A stretch of 64,000 bases of DNA from Siphonodentalium dalli (GCA_032622095.1 CP136066.1:194980816-195044815); one strand, 5' to 3'. Counted from the stretch's first letter, positions 41,501-54,790 are shown. Notes: generated from the sequence alone by a model not told the origin. Numbers and translations: made by a program.

Positions 41501-43565
41501 ATACAATCTTACCACACCAAAAAGACCATCACGCATGACATTCTATATTGAAACATGCACCTGGTGTAGGGTTGTATACCGTGGCACATTTCATTCCCAC
41601 TGTCATGGCGCATGTCCACAAATTAGCACCGCGAGTATTGTTCTTCTCTGCTGGGAGCTATTCGACGAGACGACTGCGGGACGTCACACCGTTTGCTTAG
41701 GATCATGATTAAGAAGTGTGGGTAGTCGGTACATTATGGTCTTCTCCTTAGCAGATAGGCATCTGTCCAAGGGAATGAGACAGCTAGCTACCCCCGAAAC
41801 ACTGCCGAAGTTGTCCACGTATGCCAATACGTTCGCTAAGTTTGTGAGTTGAACCATCTATTGCAAAGTGACTAGTTAACTGGGAAGTTCGCCATGTATA
41901 CATATCATTATGAGAAAGACATACATAGAGATGACCTTCTGTAAGCTTGTATACTTGTCGACCATATGCCTTTCTAGTTCAAGATGACGAACAAATCCCA
42001 TATTTAGCAAGCATCTAAAATCTTAAGCCAGACACCTGGAAATTAATTGTTATGATTAAAGGGACCCTTCTCACAGGAAGTGTTGAATACTTTGTCGGTG
42101 TGAGCGACCTAGATTTATCAGGCAAAGAAATGGAAACTGGTCCAGATCATTAAGGACTGGATTTCGAAATGACACATCGCTATATTAAGTGTGGGTTTTC
42201 GTACTTCCAGAAGGACCCGATCAATGTTATACGTTTTGATACGTTTTAAGTTGAACTAATATATGGTTTGTGTATAGTTTCGTCCATACATATCGATACT
42301 ATGACAACAAGTTGAAATTTATATGTGAATATATCGATTTCTTTTCAATTTCTGGCCTCCAGTTTAGCTGCCATCTAGACCTTGAGTATCAATTGACAAA
42401 CTCAAATGAATACTTCATACCAATATTCCATATCAACATGTGATGGTGGGTAGAATTCGCGAAACCATTACGCCCATCGTAAGAAAGTAAAGGAATGTAG
42501 GCGTGTTTTCAAATATCGGTCGCCATTTTGGCCGCCATCTTAGATTTGGAAAACAATTTCTTGCATGGGATGAAAGGTAATTACTTCACCTCAGTATTTA
42601 CAACTCAACTGTCAGCTGTGTGGAGTTTTCTCGACAATAATGCCCAATGATGTGAACATGAGGGAATTTCGGTGATTTTTCAAAATTTGTCGGCCATTGT
42701 GGGCGCCATTTTGGATTTGGGGGACTTTTATTTGGATGCAATATAAGGAAAGTTATTCAACTAAGTGTTCCCAACCCACAATAGTAAGCAGGTGTGGAGT
42801 TGTCGTGACAATAACTCACTGATGTTAAAATCAGCGATTTTCGGTGATTTGTCTATTTCTGGTGGCCATTTTGGCCGCCATCTTGGATTTGGGTGAATAT
42901 TCCTCAACTCAGATATAAGAGGAATCCTAGCCCCGAGTATCTCCTGCACATATATAATCATGGCTGGAGTAATAATAGCAATAACACTCATTGATTCGAA
43001 ACAGACATTGCGTTATTTGCGTCGTTTTGGCTTTGACCGGATTATACCGGCATTTGGGAAAACGTGATATCGGACAAAAATATCCGTCAAGGAATATATA
43101 TTATGGTCCTCGTGTGTTCGCCAATGACTATTCTAGACGATAAATGTATAAAATCGCGTCAAGGTGCCAATATTTTCCCACAGAGACAAACGAAAGGTGG
43201 TGAAATGTCCGAAAAATAACAAATGTTCACATTTCGGCGGCCATCTTGGCCGCCATTTTGGATTTTTGTGTCGGATTTTTGGCTAATTTGTAAGGGTTGT
43301 ATATTACCATAACGAATCGAACGGAAAACAAGACCGCATGTGACATCATCTTTACTATAACGGCGATCAAAGAAACCTGGTGCATATAAAAAAAATGGCC
43401 GCCATGATGGACGCCATCTTGTCTGGAGTCTCTGCGGCCACTTTTTTTTCTTGTTAACAAGTGAACAAAAATTAGAGGAGACCTTAAGGAAGAAAATTAG
43501 TGAGGTGAAGTTAAGTCCTGGGGGGGGGGGGGTGCAGAGGTCGACCAATATCTCCTGGACTATAT
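38588..43565. mobile_element. 5-kb palindromic element built from about 180-bp monomers
   Basis: The ends TAGTCCAGGAGATATTGGT and its complement open two arms that meet near 41,150. The outer arms (38,588-39,990 and 42,140-43,565) are highly similar. The inner arms (39,990-40,960 and 41,400-42,140) are still alignable (for example GAAGACCATAATG..CCCACACTTCTT) but much more diverged. The outer arms contain serial monomers of about 175-190 bp, each with a CCAAGATGGCGGCCAAAATG word (near 38,712, 38,887, 39,262, 39,437, 39,604 and 39,778, and mirrored). Open frames in the arms are mirrored non-coding DNA, not genes. Confidence 0.85.
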
Positions 43566-43794
43566 ACGTACATACGTCGTTTGTTCGAAGGGAGGTCCCG
43601 CTCAGAAAAATGTCGCCGTTTGGAACGTGGTCGTAACGCGGTCGTAACGCCAACGTAATGCGGTTTTTGCGTTGGTGATACGTTATGACCGCGTTGACAA
43701 TCAACGGACCGCGTTGAATTTTAACGCAGACTGCGTTGAAGTTTAACGCAGACCGCGTTTACGTTAAACACGTTGCGCTAATGATCAACGCACA

Positions 43795-46700
43795 GTCGCA
43801 CACGTTTTCAAATGTATATGTTTTGTTTTTAAATATTTGATGAGGACACATAAAGAAACTGAATTTCAGTGATTTAATTCTGGTGAGAAAAACAGAATTT
43901 AACTGAATTATTAAACTTATATATACTACTAGTACGGTAAAAAGTAAGTTAATATTTACCATACATGTATGCTTGCCAATACAATAGCGGACAATTACTG
44001 AAACATGTAACGTCTCTTCGAAGCAAACGTTGAGTAAGTTTATTTCATCATCGTGAAAGCGACACGGCCTCATTGAGTGATCATTGTGGCACACGATATC
44101 CGTTAGCCAATCAAAACAGACAAAGTTATGCTTGCACGTGTCAAGTCGAGAATTCTGTGTTTGAATCAATACAGAATACAAGCTGGTAGGAGGAGTCATC
44201 TTCACAAAGTTGCTACATGGTATAAAAATATCTTACAGAAATTCCTTTGATCTAAATTTAATAATAACTTCAAATAACGAGACAATGTCACCATTCAGCA
44301 GCGTGCGTGGTCCAATAGAGGTTCGCGATGGGGAAGTTATGTTTTCCTTGTATTAAAGGGGCACTGATATCTGGATAATATTTTACGAACTACCGACGAG
44401 AGGCTAATGAAAGTCCGAATAATCAAGTCATGGTATTCTTCGACATAAATCACAAATCGTGTTTATTTTATAATGATTATTGGTTTATTTAATGCTATAC
44501 ATGCACGTGTATAGTGGTATACATAACGAGCGTCGTGAACATTTCTGGAATTTTTCATGGCGTTTGTTTATGGCATATATAAACGCGCTTTATTGTTTCA
44601 TACAGTTTCGGCCGACATCGGAACTGACACAATACCCTTGGTCTATACATGAGCGTACATGTAATCGACATTTAAACGGATATGACGCTGAATATTAAAT
44701 ATTCAAATAACACACATGTATACATGTACATGTACATAGCGACGTGACATCAATATGTTTTGTTTGTTAGCAGTCTCGATTACGTTTCCATTAATTCGTG
44801 CAGCGCGATCAACGTGATTTACATTAATTTATTATTTTTTCCCGGAAAAAATCTAAATGTGGGCCAATATGTAAAACATTTTAACACAAATCTATCATGC
44901 ATTTCTCCCATCACGTTAACAACATTGTATTATTTTGGAAACGTTCCATTTCGTTGATGGTTATCTCGACTGCGTTTGTTGCGTAACGGTTTACTCGACC
45001 GCGTTGTGATCAACGTGATCTACATTTATTTATTAGTTTTTTCCCCGGAAAAAGCTAAATGTGGGCCTATATGTAAAACATTTAACACTAATCAGAATGC
45101 ATTACTCTCGTCACGCAAACAACATTGTATTATTTTGGAAACATTCCATTTCGTTGACGGTTATCTCGACTGCGTTTGTTGCGTTGACGGTTAACTTTTT
45201 TGACCGCGTTTGTTGCGTTGGCGGTCATGCCGATTTTTACATAATGCATGTATTATTGTACATGTATATGTTTTATATTATATGTTATATGCTTGCAACT
45301 GCCCATTGAGGTGTTATTGCAATAAAATCTTGTATCTTGTACAAATACCAATCAATTTTCAAATATGGGTGGAGTTACAGAAAATTATCTGGTGGTGGTG
45401 TGTGTTTTTTTTTAGCGGGACATTAAATTACCGTATATATTTTGTCCGGCATCGGCGTTTGAAATCAAATGGGTAAGCCATTATGTGTCGACTGTAGACT
45501 TGTGATTTGAATTGTTAATATTTTACGATGTACTTGTCAGTAGAAATGATAACGAATTTCGGAGAATACTGTAAATATATGTGCAAAAGAACTTTTTATT
45601 ATATGAGGTTTTGATGACTAGATATCGGCTTTCAAGAGAATACTTTTAACTCACTTGTTGTCAGTCTTGCAAAAAAATTCAAATTATCGCTTCTAATAAA
45701 GAGCGTCCATGTTTACACCGAAATGTGGTATGTAATAAAGAGCGTTTAAATTATGATAGTTTGTACTCGTTTTCAATGTAAAACCACAAACGTATGTAGA
45801 TATAGATCGATAATAAAACGGTGGACATGTGTGTGTTTTTTTGCGATTTCTGTGACATAATAATTGATGGTGACTATATTAAAGTTTTCTTTTATAAACC
45901 GGAAATCTAGAAAAAACAATTTTGTCTAATTTGGTATCGTCGGACGGCGCTTGGATCTTCAAATGTACATTGTTTTCAAATATTTGATGAAGACAAATAA
46001 ATAATTGAATTGCAGTGATTTAATTCCGGTGAAAAAAAAACTGAAGTTAACAATATTATTCAACTTATATATCCTACGGTAAAAAGAAAGTTAATATTTA
46101 TCATATGCTTGCCTACACAATAGCGGATTATACATTGTTGGTCTCTTCGAAGCACCATTGAATACGAATGATGTCGTTATTTCATCATCAATGAATTAAG
46201 TAACACCTGAACAAGACTTCATCGAGTGCATGGTCACTAGCCAATCAAAACCGACGAAGTTATGACAGCACGTTTTCAATCGAGAATTCCGTTTGAGTGA
46301 CATGGTATCACTCTCCACTTACCGAAGACACGCCCCGTTATGCATTTGCGTCTATTGACACCGCTGTCAATCATTCGCGGCATGCTTTTGATCCACGGTC
46401 TGTTGGTTAACGTGACAAATCACTGGTAACCAAATCTGAGCGCTGTTTGTTTTACATGTATTTCACAACACATGGATAATTAATATTCTAAATTATTTGC
46501 ATCACTGTACATGTATATCCATGTGTCAATTACGAACGTGCGTGTAAATGTAGATGTGTGTTTTATCGTACCCTCACGAAGATTTCAAATGACATCGGAC
46601 CCTTGGCGTACAGGTTATTGACCTTTATTAGGAGGTGACGCTGAATATTAAATATTCAAAGAATACATGTACATTGCGACGTGAACTCAAAGTTTTTTGT

Positions 46701-47130
46701 TTGTTAGAAATCTCAATTGCATCTCTATTAATTCGTGCAGCGCGATCGATGTGATCTGCATTTATTTATTATTTTTTTCCAGAAAAATTATAAATGTTAA
46801 ATGTAAAACATCACCAATAAAGCATGCATCACACAAGCCAAACACACGGTCACCGTCTCGATTGATTACAACACTTCGTTCTGTTTCCTATCAGAAAATT
46901 GTATGAAACTAAAATTGGTGGCCGTCGTTCATTTTCTCTTTTCAATTTAATGTTTTTTTAATAAAATGAGTTCATGTCTCAAAGTTCATGTTTACAATGT
47001 TATTCAATAATTATTATTACAGTTGATAAGCTATTCTCCCGACCTCGTTTGTTGCGTTGACGGTTATCTCAACCGCGTTTGTTGCGTTGGTGGTCATGCC
47101 GACCGCGTTATGTTGCGTTGGCGGTTTCCT
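43795..47130 (+). repeat. Two diverged direct repeats of about 1.2-1.4 kb
   Basis: 43,795-45,230 and 45,957-47,130 share AATATTTGATGA, CAGTGATTTAATTC, GGTAAAAAG..AGTTAATATTTA, CAATAGCGGA, CTTCGAAGCA, AATTCGTGCAGCGCGATC and TTATTTATTATTTTTTCC in the same order. 44,760-45,220 additionally contains a shorter duplication of about 230 bp. Confidence 0.75.
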
Positions 47131-47148
47131 CGACCGCGTTTGAGTAAC

Positions 47149-47225
47149 GTTACGACCGCGTTGGAGTAACGTTACGACCGCGTTGGATCAACGCGGTCGT
47201 AACGTTACTCCAACGCGGTCGTAAC
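47149..47225. repeat. Perfect palindrome, 36-bp arms
   Basis: GTTACGACCGCGTTGGAGTA onward is perfectly matched after a 5-nt loop (GGATC); CpG-rich. Confidence 0.9.
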
Positions 47226-47352
47226 GCGGTCGGGAGGGCCATTACTTTTGAGAAGGTCTGCAGAAGGGCCGTTCGTTCGAAGTGTACGAACCCCCTTGGC
47301 TACGGGCTTGCTGTTAGTATCAGTAATGTAAATACAGTATCTCATCCCTTTT

Positions 47353-47416
47353 ATCTCTCTCTATCTCTCTCTCTCTCTCTTTCTCTCTCTCGTCCTCTCT
47401 ATCTCTTTCTCGTTCA
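47353..47416 (+). repeat. (TC)n microsatellite
   Basis: A TCTCTCTC tract with TATC and TTTC interruptions. Confidence 0.9.
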
Positions 47417-48183
47417 CAATCTCTCCCCCTGCTTCTAACGACATCATCATTACTATAATTATGATATTTTCATTCCTTCCCGTCCGAACCCCTCTCTACA
47501 CTTAATGAAGAGCAGGCGCGTAACAAAAGGGGAGCTAACTTAATAAAAGCCCTTGGGCTTGTTGTTTAATCCCCTTTCCAATCAATCGAATTTATATTAT
47601 TCTATACTCCTGTAAAATGTCTGTTAAATGTTTATATATATTATTATTTTGATTGGAATAAAATATGTTTATACTAATGTAAATAAACCCCTTAAATGAA
47701 TGTAGTACAGACTGACCAACTTGTCAGAGCATGGGACGGTATAGCAAAGTTTGGCAATTTATGGTAAAAGGTCCACCCAGGCAAATCACATTGACCCCTT
47801 GTGTTAATTTTGGTATCAACATGAGCGTTAATATATCCCCGACGAATTTAGTTAATAAAATGCGACATGTGACAGCAAACTTCGACACAAAATTGATGTA
47901 ACCGGTTACCGGGGGTGTTTGTTGACATCAGAGTTTCCAAATATCCAAGCTACAAAAACATGATTTCGCACTATTTAACTTATTGCCGTTGATCGGGGCT
48001 AGTCGATTCCTGTGAAAAACACTATATTCAATTTGATTGAGTAGTTGTCAAAGTTATATACTTGCGTCTTGTATTATTAAATTAAGAAAAACGTACCGAT
48101 GTTGAAATTTGCTTTTCTATTTTAAAACAATATCTCACAAACCGGAAACACAATTCAAAATTCCACTTTCTGTTTAGCCTATA
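47417..48183. other. Non-coding spacer
   Basis: No gene or repeat recognised between the microsatellite and the large inverted-array element. Confidence 0.4.
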
Positions 48184-48299
48184 CCTGTCCCTACGGGGTT
48201 ACCGCTAATAGATACGAAGCTTCGGTACATTAGTTATTATTCATATATTACTATATTTAAATCAGATTTATGCATACAGTTGGCGTCGAAGCAAAAACA

Positions 48300-51200
48300 T
48301 GGATGTAACCATTATTCGTAACATTCAAGTTAAATGTTCAATAACATGTGGCCCTGGGGACTTATCCCCCCAACGCTGTGGCAAAAACATGCAACCTTGC
48401 ATCCTTAACCCTAAGTCTATGGCGGTTTTTCATCCAATGTACCGAAGCTTTGTGACATATAGACTACCGAAGCTTCGTGACGTGTCAGAACTCCAAGAAT
48501 ATAGCACCATCGGGACATCAAATGGTATATAACGTTGAATGATCACCAGAAACCTCGATATTAGTCATTTCAGACCATAATTATCATCGCATCATATATT
48601 AACCCATCGAGAAATATGTCAAAATCACACACTACTTGTATATTACACCCACCCATATATAACTGCGTCCTCCCTGACACACTCAGGGCTCCATACAAGA
48701 AATTTATCCATGTCTACTTAATGAAAGTATACTGTTCTGTCAAAATCTGGAAAAAAATGCGACCTTGCATCATTAACCCCAAGTCTGTGGCGGTTTTCCA
48801 TCCAATGTACCGAAGCTTCGTGACATGTACCGAAGCTTCGTGACGTGTCAGAACTCCAAGAATATACCACCATCGGGACATCAAATGGTATCAAAAGTTG
48901 AACGGTCACCAGAAACCTCGATATTAGTCATTTCAGACCATAATTATCATCGCATCATATATTAACCCATCGAAAAATATGTCAAAATTACACACTATAT
49001 TACACCCACCCCTATATAACTGCGTCCTCCCTGACACAGGGCTACATACAAGAGATTTTTCCATGTCTACTTAATGAGAGTATACAGTTCTATCAAGATC
49101 TGACATAAAATTCGACCTTGCATCATTAACCCAAAATCTGTGGCGGTTTTCCATCCAATGTACCGAAGCTTCGTGACATGTACCGAAGCTTCGTGACGTG
49201 TCAGAACTCCAAGAATATACCACCATCGGGACATCAAATGGTATCAAAAGTTGAACAGTCACCAGAAACCTCGATATTAGTCGTTTCAGACCATAATTAT
49301 CATCGCATCATATATTAACCCATCGAGAAACGACATACTATATTACACCCACCCCTATATAACTGCTTCCTCCCTGGCAGAGGGCTACATACAAAAAGTT
49401 TATCCATGTCTACTTAATGAGAGTATACAGTTCTATCAAAATCAGGCGAAAAATGTGACCTTGCATCATTAACCCCAAATCTGTGGCGGTTTTTCATCCA
49501 ATGTACCGAAGCTTCGTGACATGTACCGAAGCTTCGTGACGTGTCAGAACTCCAAATATATACCACCATCGGGACATCAAATGGTATCAAAAGTTGAACA
49601 GTCACCAGAAACCTCGATATTAGTCATTTCAGACCATAATTATCATCGCATCATATATTAACCCATCGAGAAACGACAGACTATATTACACCCACCCCTA
49701 TATAACTGCTTCCTCCCTGGCAGAGGGCTACATACAAAAAGTTTATCCATGTCTACTTAATGAGAGTATACAGTTCTATCAAAATCAGGCGAAAAATGTG
49801 ACCTTGCATCATTAACCCCAAATCTGTGGCGGTTTTTCATCCAATGTACCGAAGCTTCGTGACATGTACCGAAGCTTCGTGACGTGTCAGAACTCCAAAT
49901 ATATACCACCATCGGGACATAAAATGGTATCAAAAGTTGAACGGTCACCAGAAACCTCGATATTAGTCATTTCAGACCATAATTATCATCGCATCATATA
50001 TTAACCCATAGAAAAATATGTCAAAATTACACACTATATTACACCCACCCCTATATAACTGCGTCCTCCCTGACACAGGGCTACATACAAGAAATTTATC
50101 CATGTCTACTTAATAAGAGTATACAGTTCTATCAAGATCTGGCGGAAAATTCGACCTTGCATCATTAACCCCAAATCTGTGGCGGATTTCCATCCAATGT
50201 ACCGAAGCTTCGTGACATGTACCGAAGCTTCGTGACGTGTCAGAACTCTAAGAATATACCACCATCGGGACATCAAATGGTATCAAAAGTTGAACGGTCA
50301 CCAGAAACCTCGATATTAGTCATTTCAGACCATAATTATCCTCGCATCATATATTAACCCATCGAGAAATATGTCAAAATTACACACTATATTACACCCA
50401 CCCCTATATGACTGCGTCCTCCCTGGCAGAGGGCTACATACAAAAAGTTTATCCACGTCTACTTTATGAGAGTATACAGTTCTATCAAAATCAGGCGAAA
50501 AATGTGACCTTGCATCATTAACCCCAAATCTGTGGCGGTTTTTCATCCAATGTACCGAAGCTTCGTGACATGTACCGAAGCTTCGTGACGTGTCAGAACT
50601 CCAAATATATACCACCATCGGGACATAAAATGGTATCAAAAGTTGAACGGTCACCAGAAACCTCGATATTAGTCATTTCAGACCATAATTATCATCGCAT
50701 CATATATTAACCCATCGAAAAATATGTCAAAATTACACACTATATTACACCCACCCCTATATAACTGCGTCCTCCCTGACACAGGGCTACATACAAGAAA
50801 TTTATCCATGTCTACTTAATAAGAGTATACAGTTCTATCAAGATCTGGCGGACAATTCGACCTTGCATCATTAACCCCAAATCTGTGGCGGATTTCCATC
50901 CAATGTACCGAAGCTTCGTGACATGTACCGAAGCTTCGTGACGTGTCAGAACTCCAAGAATATACCACCATCGGGACATCAAATGGTATCAAAAGTTGAA
51001 CGGTCACCAGAAACCTCGATATTAGTCATTTCAGACCATAATTATCATCGCATCATATATTAACCCATCGAGAAATATGTCAAAATTACACACTATATTA
51101 CACCCACCCCTATATGACTGCGTCCTCCCTGGCAGAGGGCTACATACAAAAAGTTTATCCACGTCTACTTTATGAGAGTATACAGTTCTATCAAAATCAG

Positions 51201-52480
51201 GCGAAAAATGTGACCTTGCATCATTAACCCCAAATCTGTGGCGGTTTTTCATCCAATGTACCGAAGCTTCGTGACATGTACCGAAGCTTCGTGACGTGTC
51301 AGAACTCCAAATATATACCACCATCGGGACATCAAATGGTATCAAAAGTTGAACGGTCACCAGAAACCTCGATATTAGTCATTTCAGACCATAATTATCA
51401 TCGCATCATATATTAACCCATCGAGAAACGACAGACTATATTACACCCACCCCTATATAACTGCTTCCTCCCTGGCAGAGGGCTACATACAAAAAGTTTA
51501 TCCACGTCTACTTAATGAAAGTATACAGTTCTATCAAAATCAAGCGAAAAATGTGACCTTGCATCATTAACCCCAAATCTGTGGCGGTTTTTCATCAAAT
51601 GTACCGAAGCTTCGTGACATGTACCGAAGCTTCGTGACGTGTCAGAACTCCAAGAATATACCACCATCGGGACATCAAATGGTATCAAAAGTTGAACGGT
51701 CACCAGAAACCTCGATATTAGTCATTTCAGACCATAATTATCATCGCATCATATATTAACCCATCGAGAAACGACAGACTATATTACACCCACCCCTATA
51801 TAACTCCCTTCCTCCCTGGCAGAGGGCTACATACAAAAAGTTTATCCACGTCTACTTAATGAGAGTATACAGTTCTATCAAAATCAGGCGACAAATGTCA
51901 TCTTGCATCATTAACCCCAAATCTGTGGCGGTTTTTCATCCAATGTACCGAAGCTTCGTGACATGTACCGAAGCTTCGTGACGTGTCAGAACTCCAAATA
52001 TATACCACCATCGGGACATCAAATGGTATCAAAAGTTGAACGGTCACCAGAAACCTCGATATTAGTCATTTCAGACCATAATTATCATCGCATCATATAT
52101 TAACCCATCGAAAAATATGTCAAAATTACACACTATATTACACCCACCCCTATATAACTGCGTCCTCCCTGACACAGGGCTACATACAAGAAATTTATCC
52201 ATGTCTACTTAATGAGAGTATACAGTTCTATCAAGATCTGGCGGAAAATTCGACCTTGCATCATTAACCCCAAATCTGTGGCGGTTTTCCATCCGATATA
52301 CCGAAGCTTCGTGACATGTACCGAAGCTTCGTGACGTGTCAGAACTCCAAGAATGTACAACCATCAAATATCAAATGGTATCAAAAGTTGAACGGTCACC
52401 AGAAACCTCGATATTAGTCATTTCAGACCATAATTATCATCGCATCATATATTAACCCATCGAGAAATGACAGACTATAT
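48300..52480 (+). repeat. Satellite array, about 12 units of 343-355 bp
   Basis: Each unit contains two adjacent GTACCGAAGCTTCGTGACATG-like words (20-bp palindromic core CGAAGCTTCG). They are followed by CACCATCGGGACATCAAATG, CCTCGATATTAGTCATTTCA and a CCCACCCCTATATAACTGC segment. Units alternate between two subtypes (GACACAGGGCT and GGCAGAGGGCT). The repeated 63- and 109-codon minus-strand frames are by-products of the array. Confidence 0.95.
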
Positions 52481-52489
52481 TATTGTCGC

Positions 52490-54290
52490 AACCCTGCAAC
52501 GATTGTTCCAAACCACAGTGCTTGGTAGTGCCCCAAACAATGCAACTGGTGTTCCAATCCATATATAGGTTTGGTCCCAATCCACATCGGTTTTGTCCCA
52601 AACGTGTGCAAACCATATGCACCTGATTCACAGCCCACACAGATAGTCCCTCAAACCATGCATCTGGTTTCATATCCCACACAATGAGTGTCACATACAA
52701 GCTGTCCAAAATGAATGTTTCGATTCACCGATTAGTGTCGCAACCCTGCAACGATTGTTCAAAGCCATAGTGCATGGTAGTAGCCCAAGCAATGTAACTG
52801 GTGCTCCAACACATAGGTTTTGTCCCAAACTAACAAAATGAGTGGCCCTAACCATCCAACGAGTGCTTCAAATGGTACAACGAGTTGGTCAATCCATCCA
52901 ATAATTGCCCCAAACCACACACAATGAGTGTCCCAAACCATCCAGCTAGTGTTCGAAAAGAAAAGAATGTATAATATGCACCCAATACCTCACAACTAGA
53001 TTACCCGCCATCCGATGAGAGTCCTATGCCATACAACAGGTGTCCCAAACCACCAAAAGTCGTCTCAATACATTCAACGGCCCAATCAGTTAACAAATCG
53101 ACAAATTAGTGTCACATTCCACCACACGTGTGTCCCATATCCACAGCGAGCGCCCAAAACGACCCAATTTGTGTCTCAAACCATCCAATGGGTGTCACAA
53201 ACCACCCAGCGAGTGACCCAAATCATAAACCTTGTATCACAAACCAACTATTGATTTCCCAATCCATCCCAATAGTGTCACAACACATCTACTAATTGGC
53301 ATCTCAATACATCTAAAATAGTGTACAAACCCCTCCATCGAGTATTTAACCGTTTCATGACGGGTGCTGTTCTGGTGCAGCATTAATGATCCTGTGCCGT
53401 GCATTCCCTCATATATGCGAGTCTCCCGTAGGGAGTCACGCATATATAAGATAATGTACTGGCTTACATGGCCAATGTATGTATTGTTAGGCCAATGCAT
53501 TCTATTATATTTGCGATGCGCCCTATATATGGGCAACTCACATATATAAGAGAATGCATTGGCACAGGGTTTTCGCAACATTTCAAGAACCTCCGGTCAT
53601 TAAAGGGCTGAGATCATCATATGAGTGTTCCAAACCCGCCAACGGGTTTCCCAAACCAAGAGACACTCGCTGGGTGGTTTGGGATAATTATTCGATGGAT
53701 GATTTTGTACAATTCGTTGGGACAATCATGCATTCAATGGTGTGTGACATTCTGCGTTGGGTGGTATTAGACAATCATGGTCCTGGTGGTTTGAGGCAAT
53801 CGTCATGTTGCATGGGACGGCCATTGGATGGTTAAGAACACGCATTGGTTGGTTTGGGACACCCATTGGTTTTGGGTTCTCCATTGATGGGTTGAGACGC
53901 TCGTTATGAGGTTTGGGACACTGCGTGCAAGATTTGGGACATTCTCTGGTTGACATATGTCAATCGTTGGATGGTTTGGATTACTCATTATGGCGTGTTT
54001 GGTTACCATTTGGATGGTTTGCAACACTAGCTTGGTTTATTGGGATACGTAGTGGTGGTTCGGGACAATGGTTGGCCAATTTCGGACGCCCGTTCTATGG
54101 ACTGGGTTGGTTTGGTATACTATATTAATTAAGATGGTGGTTTGAGATCCCAATTGCCTGGATTTACGCTCCTTAAATTATTTGGGACACTCGTTAAATG
54201 GTTATGGGCACTCATTGGATATATCTGGATACAAGTTTGGTTTCTTTTGACACTCATCTGATGGCATATAGAACTATTGGCTATAAATTA
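52490..54290. repeat. 21-22-bp minisatellite in two inverted blocks
   Basis: 52,490-53,350 is a degenerate array of GTGTCCCAAACCATCCAACGA-type units. 53,620-54,290 carries the complement (GGTTTGGGACACTCGTTGGA). The two blocks face each other across the hairpin pair at 53,393-53,570, giving a loose palindrome of about 1.8 kb. Confidence 0.8.
53393..53570. repeat. Two hairpin-family copies at the centre of the minisatellite palindrome
   Basis: The hairpins CCTGTGCCGTGCATTCCCTC..(53,393-53,463) and GGCCAATGCATTCTATTATA..(53,489-53,565), then GGCACAGGG. They belong to the family seen at 33, 9,963 and 13,067, but are more diverged. Confidence 0.8.
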
Positions 54291-54359
54291 TATTCGACAT
54301 GAGAAGCTTTAGTTACAATTTAAATAAATGAAAATATCTATATTTTTTTAATTTCCGAT

Positions 54360-54790
54360 CGCCAATTTTTTCGATGGCATGGAAACAGTCTGGTGAACTT
54401 TAGCGAAAGCCCAATTTTATTGCTGCCGGTCACCATTTTGTCCCTATTTTGGATATTGATGCCCTCGTTTCTGCTCAAATGGGCACTAATGGTTCATTTC
54501 TGTCATCTTTTTAGTATTCAGTAGTCAGTACACTGGTGAGTTCAACTCCATTCTGGGCATTAAAATAATAATAGATTTTTTCTTCGAAATTGGGTTTTAA
54601 ATCTATTTTTATTTGATGGACGCTGAAGGGCCAAATCCTCCGGATATGGCTCATTATTATCAGATATCGATTTAGCATGGTATATGTTAAAAATGGAAAC
54701 TATCTGGTAGAATGTAGCGAGATTTGCCCAATTTGACCACTTCCGAACACCATTTTGTCCGCTATTTTTGGATTTTGTAATGGCAACAAA
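54360..54790 (+). repeat. About 345-bp tandem duplication
   Basis: 54,380-54,450 (GCATGGAAACAGTCTGGTGA, CACCATTTTGTCC) recurs at about 54,690-54,775 (AAATGGAAACTATCTGGTAG, CACCATTTTGTCCG). Confidence 0.65.

Larger units (their letters stand above)
43575..47285. mobile_element. Element rich in ACCGCGTT/AACGCGGT words
   Basis: Both ends (43,620-43,790 and 47,040-47,235) are dense arrays of AACGCGGTCGTAACG, GCGTTGACGGTT and GACCGCGTT in both orientations. The same words occur inside at 44,960-45,010 and 45,165-45,225. CpG-rich words in AT-rich DNA make it stand out. No transposase or other gene was found. Confidence 0.7.

Noticed and set aside
43159-43704. 181-codon minus frame
   Set aside because: It lies in the right arm of the 5-kb palindrome and runs through its G tract and repeat words; the mirrored left arm does not preserve it.
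44480-45476. Chain of short plus-strand frames
   Set aside because: They fall in the direct repeats of the ACCGCGTT element and are not conserved between copies.
48718-51703. Repeated minus-strand frames of 63 and 109 codons starting MTVQLLIPF
   Set aside because: They are the same stretch of each satellite unit read repeatedly; unit length varies and there is no promoter, splice or protein motif.
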